The notes beneath the pieces were generated by a model. That model saw nothing but the letters and a program-made list of their open reading frames with translations, was not told the origin of the DNA and did no database searches. This document shows, one piece after another, positions 60,001-64,000 of a stretch of DNA of 64,000 nucleotides; the stretch's first letter is position 1, and the number at the start of each line of letters is the position of its first letter. The position numbers and the translations under genes were made by a program. Source of the DNA: Akkermansia muciniphila (GTDB lineage Bacteria > Verrucomicrobiota > Verrucomicrobiia > Verrucomicrobiales > Akkermansiaceae). The stretch spans positions 19,723 through 83,722 of the forward strand of contig SFDX01000004.1 of NCBI GenBank assembly GCA_004557455.1, given 5' to 3'.

Positions 60001-63000
60001 ATCGGGTAACGGCGATCTTGCCATGAAACAGGCAGACAGAGCAGACCGCTCCGCAACATTCAATCTCCAAGGCGACTGTTCGGAATGGACAGGGAACTTC
60101 CTTCTGAGCGAAATGGGCAGCGGCACGGCAACGGTGAACTACACCGGCTCCCCAGCCATCGGAAACGGATTCATCAATGACTCCGCCGCAACGATGAATG
60201 TCAACCTGAGCAAGGACGGTGATGCTGTTGTCGTCAAGGGCATTATTGACAGAAAAGGAGAAGGAGATCTGAATCTCAGCCTCACGGGGAGTTCATCCAA
60301 GTCCTTCAAAAAGAGCGTGAATGCGACCTCCATCACCGTCGGCGGCGGTGCTGCAGTGTTCTCCGGTAAAGTCACGACCACCACCCTGACGGCTAATGCG
60401 GATACGTCTTTGGAGGCCACAGGAAACGTGATTGGCTCCGTGGCCGGCACGGGTAAGATGATTGTCAGCGGTGGCTCAACGGAGGTGACGAACGCACCGG
60501 TAAGTGGGGCGTCCGTCGAGGTAACGGGCGGCACGCTCACGTTGTCAAACGGCACTGCCGCAGGCGGCGGATCGGTGACGGTGAAGTACGGCGGCACCTT
60601 GAGCCTTAAAGCCGGTACGACTAATTTCGCCGCCGACACGGTTACCCTGGAAACGGGTAGTGTATTGACCTGCAACGGGAACGCTGAACTCACCGGAACA
60701 GTCGGCGGCAGCGGAACCTTAAAGGTAGCGAAAGATACCAGTTTGACAATCTCCGGAAGTGTGACCCTCGGGGCTACCATTGAGAATGCAGGAACGCTTA
60801 ATCTGAATACTGACGATGGTAGCAAATTGAGCTTCATCTCCAGAGATATTTTGACTCGGCCTGAGGGTAACGACAAGACGTATTATGACAGTAAAGCAGC
60901 CTCAACTGGGAATGGTTATTCGTATGGTTCCTATGTCATCATCGACCAAACCGGAGGCGGAGAGCTAGGCAAAGGTAGCATTATTACGAGTGTTCATCTT
61001 GTCAACGAAGATCTTGATTCGCCCGTGAGTCTCAGTAGCGGTGGCAACATTACTATTACAGACAAGGTTGCTGACGCGAAGGGTGGACTCTACTACATCA
61101 GATACAACACTGTTGATACGGATCATAATGACGAGAATGGGAAGGAGGCATTCGTATATTCTACTAAGGAGGACACTGATTCTTCTTCCCTTGCTAAAAC
61201 AACCGGATTGGTTCTCGATAAAGCTGATGATGAGGCGAAGCCTCTGACTTTGGTGATGACAACAGATTTGACAGCCAAGGAAGGTATCATCGTGCGGAGC
61301 AATGCGACCATTCAGCTCAATGACGGGGTCAGTCTGAACAAGGCAACGATTGACCCGACGAAGAATGATGCCGGAACTGTTACTTTCACCCCGACCCTGA
61401 AGCTGACCGGTACGGGTACCTACGTCATGAGCAAGGCGGAAAAGTTGGATGTTGCTCAAACGACATTTGACTCTACCGCTTGGGAAGGTAACATAACTGT
61501 CACCGACACCAAATTGGGAGGCAAGGGTGATGGTCGAATCTCCATTACGGACTTGAACAGTCTGGCTCAGTATTCTGCCGCCCCCCTCGTGATCTCCGGC
61601 CTGAGCGGCTATTCCTACGACACAACGGTCGGCACCAGCCCGAAGGTGACGGCCGATCTGAAGCTGGAGGATATACCCGCCGATGACGAAAAAACTCCTG
61701 CCGTAGCAGCCCTGACTCTGACTGACGGGCCGGAGACCACCGGTACTCTTGCCCTCAATGGTAAGCTGTCCGGACCCGGTTCGATTGTCAACAATTCCAC
61801 GGGGAATGTATCCCTCGGCGGCGATATTTCCGGCTGGACGGGCAACTATACAGCGACCGACAAGAACACATTGCTGATTTTTGACGGAAGTACCGCTCAG
61901 GAGCTGAATGGCACCGTAAATGGAGGCTCCCTGCAGGTGGCGGCCAACAAGGCTCTGACTGTCAACAGCAGCCTGACCTTGGACAAGACAATTGCGAACA
62001 ACGGCACGCTGACCTTCGGGACGGGCGGGAAGCTGTCCTTCAATAGTTTGGAAGACTTGACGGCTAAAGGAGAGGTTACATACACGGACGGCGGAGCAGT
62101 CGGAAACGGCTACAGAACAGGTACCTTCTACGTGGTGCAGGGCGGAACGACCAACGGCCTGACTCAGGTGAAAGTCGGAGCCTACGACTACTCGGGCGCT
62201 CAAATTGATACGATCACTCGTGAGGATAACAGTGGTAGCGATGTCGTCATCAAGAGTATTGAGCGACCCGGGTTCTACTACGTCCTTCAGGATGAGGTAG
62301 ATTACGGCAACGTCAACAAACCCAACCAAGCCGCGAGTGAAAACACAACGGGGCTTTGGTTGAAGGGAGGCACGCTGAACATGTATTCCTCTCTGCAGGA
62401 TAAAGCGAAGGAGCAAGATGGCATTCTGGTGGATGGTGATGTAACAATCCGCCTGTGTGAGGGTGGCTCCCTGGAGGACGTCGCTCTGACGGTGGAGAAG
62501 AAGGACGGAGTGCAGCTCACATTGCTTCGCAATGATGGGAAGAGCGTCCTCCTGGGGCAGCTGACCGGTGACGGCACGCTCGCCGGGGGCAGTAATGTGT
62601 TGGTGAAGGAAAGCGGGAGCTTTACCGGCACCTACAGTGGTACTGTGCGAGTCGGCACATCTGATCAATCAGCTATCCAAGAGCTGCGCGCGGATGAGAA
62701 CCTGACGGTGATCGGCACGGCGGGCACGGTAAAGCTGACGGGCCTGAACAACACCGGTGCTTCCCTCAACAAGCTGGGCGGCATTGATACGAAGGATACG
62801 ACGGTGCTGCTGAACAACGAATCGACCGACGGCACCACCCCGACCAAGGTAACGCTGGGCAGCGCTTCCACCATGGTGGGCGGCGTGCTGGATTTCACGG
62901 TGTCGGCCAAGGATGTGAATGCCAATTTGGCAGCAGACAAGGCAGCCAAGCCCACCGTCACCACGGGCGCAGCCTTGAGCCTGACGGACGTGACGCTGAA

Positions 63001-64000
63001 GGTGCATGAGGTAGAGAACGAGAATCTGGACTTCAACACGAGCGGCAAGGAGAAGGACATCCTCCTCTTCGTGCTGAACGATACGCAGGACGGCTGCTCG
63101 GTGACCGGCGACACGAAGGTGGATATGAGCGAATGCACCTGGATGACCAAGTACTTCACCAACTTCCGCGTGGTGCAAGGTTCCGTCAATGTGGTGGGCG
63201 ATGCCAACACGGGGTACTATGCCGTACACGGTCAGACGGGCAACGGCACGGCGGGCCTCTCTCTGGCGGGTAAAGCCATGTTCAACCTCGACCCGCAGAA
63301 GAAAGCCCCGAACGGCGAGCTGGCGCAGGTGCTCAATATGCTGGATGCCCACATCGAATCCGGCAACAAGGGTGCGATGGACAAGCTGGGCGCGGCGCTG
63401 GCGGGCAGCTCGCTGTCGGCGGTCGGCATGGCTGTATCCGATGACGTGCAGCGTCAACTCCGCTCCATCCGCAACCGCACGACCACCATGGGCGTGAACG
63501 AATGCGTGGTGAACGAGGACATGCCCTATGTGAACGGCTGGATCAGCGGCGACGGCAACTATCGCCAACTCAGCGAGAACGGCACGGAAGCCGGTTACCA
63601 AGTCTCCTCCTGGGGCGGCACGGTCGGCGTTGACGTCGATGTGAACCCGAACCTCACCCTCGGCGTGGCGGTCAGCGCCCTCTTCGGCGACTACACGGGC
63701 AAGGCCGCCGACACCCTGACGGGCGACTTGGACACCCAGTACGTCTCGCTCTTCGCCCGCGTCTCGACCGGTTCCTGGGTCAACACCTTCGTGGGAACCC
63801 TCGGCCGCGCCGATGTGGACCTGGAGCGCACCATCCCGGGTGTCACGGGTAAGACGACCTACAAGACGGACGGCATGATGTTCGGCTTCCTGTATGAAGT
63901 GGCCCGCACCTTCGCCCTGAACGAGGACGCGAGCACCTGTGTGCAGCCTCTGTTCAACATGAGCTTCAGCCACACCTCGCTGGACAGCGCGACGGAGGGC
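57083..64000 (+). CDS. Giant autotransporter with LamG-like N-terminal domain, C-terminus cut by window edge
   Basis: 2,306 codons are open from ATG 57083 to the last base, with no stop. The signal peptide MKLHLPLKLRAALLALCLAG (cleaved near PSAFS) matches the MRLHLP start of the protein at 7204-10422. Residues about 28-250 look like a LamG/concanavalin domain (GSSFTIATYVNFDNV, HLASFYIDGKLVGTA). About 280-2110 is a Gly/Thr/Ser-rich beta-helical passenger with autotransporter-associated strand repeats (GTLTLSNGTAAGGG, NNGTLTFGTGGKLSF). From about 2147 the barrel begins (NGWISGDGNYRQL, WGGTVGVDVDVNPNLTLGVA), truncated by the window. ATGs at 57026 and 57056 are in frame but would put extra residues before the signal peptide. 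Surface adhesin or glycan-binding protein; appears switched ON by cassette 3. Confidence 0.9.
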   Translation, partial: MKLHLPLKLRAALLALCLAGAPSAFSFDNTIFKFEGSTASETASETGSKLYEVAGTTVSGTETYIDSGLVVGYAIGNYKLTRDLGKAFSFSDGSYIKLTDTYWSDGDGKLFPGSSFTIATYVNFDNVLGGGEQEQFLFGTGNDASKGFVFGVQNGILDYLRKYVAHDKPASQSVTMCSRTWYALAVSYDSSKHLASFYIDGKLVGTATVADAFNDATGNAAIGAGSANGQRPFTGAMAELQILSGAKTQTEIMALFGLTTVKDLWWRGTATENAWDTSSKRWVLDQDVTVADTKFTQGERVHFGTEGGTVTIDETVTIDENIVAHEMIVAGTYSFNVGVDKKLTTGALTISDGATATLGGSGFTSITGNVDSEGDNKSGILKIDGGTVTVTGAINSALEVTGGELTATRITGQTEVSGGNTLLNGGSNSFSGAELLVSGGTLEINCGELANTSCISTSSAVRVTGGELKITGHDMLGWKKSQSPEKIVMEGTSADAPATLNLADTATHTWVTAVEMDGNSILDGTTLMTFGTSISASGMNNEIKAEEIQSRNALELSVAESGELLIASKLVNNYWGNNTITKTGAGKVIFTNKESAWSNNLLVNGGSVQLTDGAKIGTGSIIMSLGTTLEAKGNVELGNTVTGDGKIVVTGAGRSVLSGNVNATPITVKNGATLGLTSTFTSSGSIEFESGARYKGVTATGISSLTVGNTLTIVSSSWLTSDATPTYKDKGAAATDGYAVATYRLATVATGGSISLPTGAQAVLGGTGYVLAANGGSLTFTTDGTSGDFYINTENETVSYNTGDTSTSDIASNATSTVVLNASGVTLNMQTSLNPAAIGGIRAMENATVRLQKDITLKRSDVSVDSGKTLTLTGSGYYDLASESNTGVTLASGESGWTGTVVISDTNLGGPINWNAYVNGTFSTLKLTSVSGWINPNSTVAANLRLLEDTDGAPGFTITGVNNNVSYSFSGKISGNGDLAMKQADRADRSATFNLQGDCSEWTGNFLLSEMGSGTATVNYTGSPAIGNGFINDSAATMNVNLSKDGDAVVVKGIIDRKGEGDLNLSLTGSSSKSFKKSVNATSITVGGGAAVFSGKVTTTTLTANADTSLEATGNVIGSVAGTGKMIVSGGSTEVTNAPVSGASVEVTGGTLTLSNGTAAGGGSVTVKYGGTLSLKAGTTNFAADTVTLETGSVLTCNGNAELTGTVGGSGTLKVAKDTSLTISGSVTLGATIENAGTLNLNTDDGSKLSFISRDILTRPEGNDKTYYDSKAASTGNGYSYGSYVIIDQTGGGELGKGSIITSVHLVNEDLDSPVSLSSGGNITITDKVADAKGGLYYIRYNTVDTDHNDENGKEAFVYSTKEDTDSSSLAKTTGLVLDKADDEAKPLTLVMTTDLTAKEGIIVRSNATIQLNDGVSLNKATIDPTKNDAGTVTFTPTLKLTGTGTYVMSKAEKLDVAQTTFDSTAWEGNITVTDTKLGGKGDGRISITDLNSLAQYSAAPLVISGLSGYSYDTTVGTSPKVTADLKLEDIPADDEKTPAVAALTLTDGPETTGTLALNGKLSGPGSIVNNSTGNVSLGGDISGWTGNYTATDKNTLLIFDGSTAQELNGTVNGGSLQVAANKALTVNSSLTLDKTIANNGTLTFGTGGKLSFNSLEDLTAKGEVTYTDGGAVGNGYRTGTFYVVQGGTTNGLTQVKVGAYDYSGAQIDTITREDNSGSDVVIKSIERPGFYYVLQDEVDYGNVNKPNQAASENTTGLWLKGGTLNMYSSLQDKAKEQDGILVDGDVTIRLCEGGSLEDVALTVEKKDGVQLTLLRNDGKSVLLGQLTGDGTLAGGSNVLVKESGSFTGTYSGTVRVGTSDQSAIQELRADENLTVIGTAGTVKLTGLNNTGASLNKLGGIDTKDTTVLLNNESTDGTTPTKVTLGSASTMVGGVLDFTVSAKDVNANLAADKAAKPTVTTGAALSLTDVTLKVHEVENENLDFNTSGKEKDILLFVLNDTQDGCSVTGDTKVDMSECTWMTKYFTNFRVVQGSVNVVGDANTGYYAVHGQTGNGTAGLSLAGKAMFNLDPQKKAPNGELAQVLNMLDAHIESGNKGAMDKLGAALAGSSLSAVGMAVSDDVQRQLRSIRNRTTTMGVNECVVNEDMPYVNGWISGDGNYRQLSENGTEAGYQVSSWGGTVGVDVDVNPNLTLGVAVSALFGDYTGKAADTLTGDLDTQYVSLFARVSTGSWVNTFVGTLGRADVDLERTIPGVTGKTTYKTDGMMFGFLYEVARTFALNEDASTCVQPLFNMSFSHTSLDSATEG

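Noticed and set aside
60965..63973. Two long minus-strand frames (567 and 434 codons)
   Set aside because: Antisense to the autotransporter passenger and barrel; no recognisable domains and repeat-derived composition.

Overview
The window looks like chromosomal DNA from a Verrucomicrobiota bacterium, most likely Akkermansiaceae. The reasons are: PEP-CTERM surface proteins ending in a run of arginines, giant beta-strand-repeat proteins whose signal peptides begin MRLHLP or MKLHLP, a Bacteroidetes-type three-gene succinate dehydrogenase/fumarate reductase, a GH20 hexosaminidase of the mucin-glycan kind, and a cyanobacterial/plant-type IspH. This is inferred from protein family resemblance only. 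Most genes are GC-rich. A few blocks (about 29.9-31.3 kb, 47.0-48.7 kb and, less strongly, 18.0-19.9 kb) are visibly richer in AT and look acquired.

Layout. 0-5.3 kb (minus): a membrane-anchored repeat protein cut by the window edge, lysC, hom, and a YeiH-type transporter. 5.4-5.8 kb: three tandem tRNA-Gly(GCC) genes with promoter and terminator. 5.9-10.7 kb: a small PEP-CTERM protein and a 1,072-residue PEP-CTERM beta-repeat protein. 10.8-14.3 kb: sdhC-sdhA-sdhB. 14.5-17.9 kb: an acyl-activating enzyme with a decayed acyltransferase domain, then ispH. 18-19.9 kb: an RloA/RloB (AbiL-like) pair, probably phage defence. 20-21.8 kb: a membrane protein and a pseudopilin. 21.9-28.7 kb: RhuM-like protein, rnc, ptsH-ptsI-acetyltransferase, cstA-like, birA. 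28.7-31.3 kb: metallo-beta-lactamase-fold hydrolase and an AT-rich membrane glycosyltransferase-like gene. 31.5-39.5 kb: Sel1-repeat protein, GH20, M42 peptidase, PAS/PP2C phosphatase, a conserved unknown and an AP2-like small basic protein. 39.5-44.2 kb: trpE-G-D-C-F behind a leader peptide and attenuator. 44.3-46.6 kb: cmk-plsC-recF. 47-48.7 kb: EptA-like phosphoethanolamine transferase. 48.9-55.8 kb: amidase, amidase-like, PP2C phosphatase and Ser/Thr kinase in one operon. 55.8-64 kb: a lipoprotein and a giant autotransporter running off the end.

The most striking signal is three 158-170 bp intergenic cassettes (10566-10735, 46718-46875, 56774-56941). Each is bounded by inverted copies of the 13-mer GCATTnnnAATGC. 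In each, a -35-like TTGAnn lies just inside one end, while a -10 hexamer is fixed outside the cassette, and the 13-mer fills the 17-bp promoter spacer. Inverting the cassette would join or separate the two promoter halves. They stand upstream of the PEP-CTERM beta-repeat protein, the EptA-like enzyme and the autotransporter, so I read them as phase-variable invertible promoters: the first two drawn OFF, the third ON. No recombinase gene lies in the window.

Two other regulatory themes stand out. The trp operon has a 25-residue leader peptide with four Trp codons followed by a terminator and a candidate antiterminator. And in more than a dozen genes the -10 box ends only 6-12 nt before the start codon, implying leaderless or nearly leaderless mRNAs.
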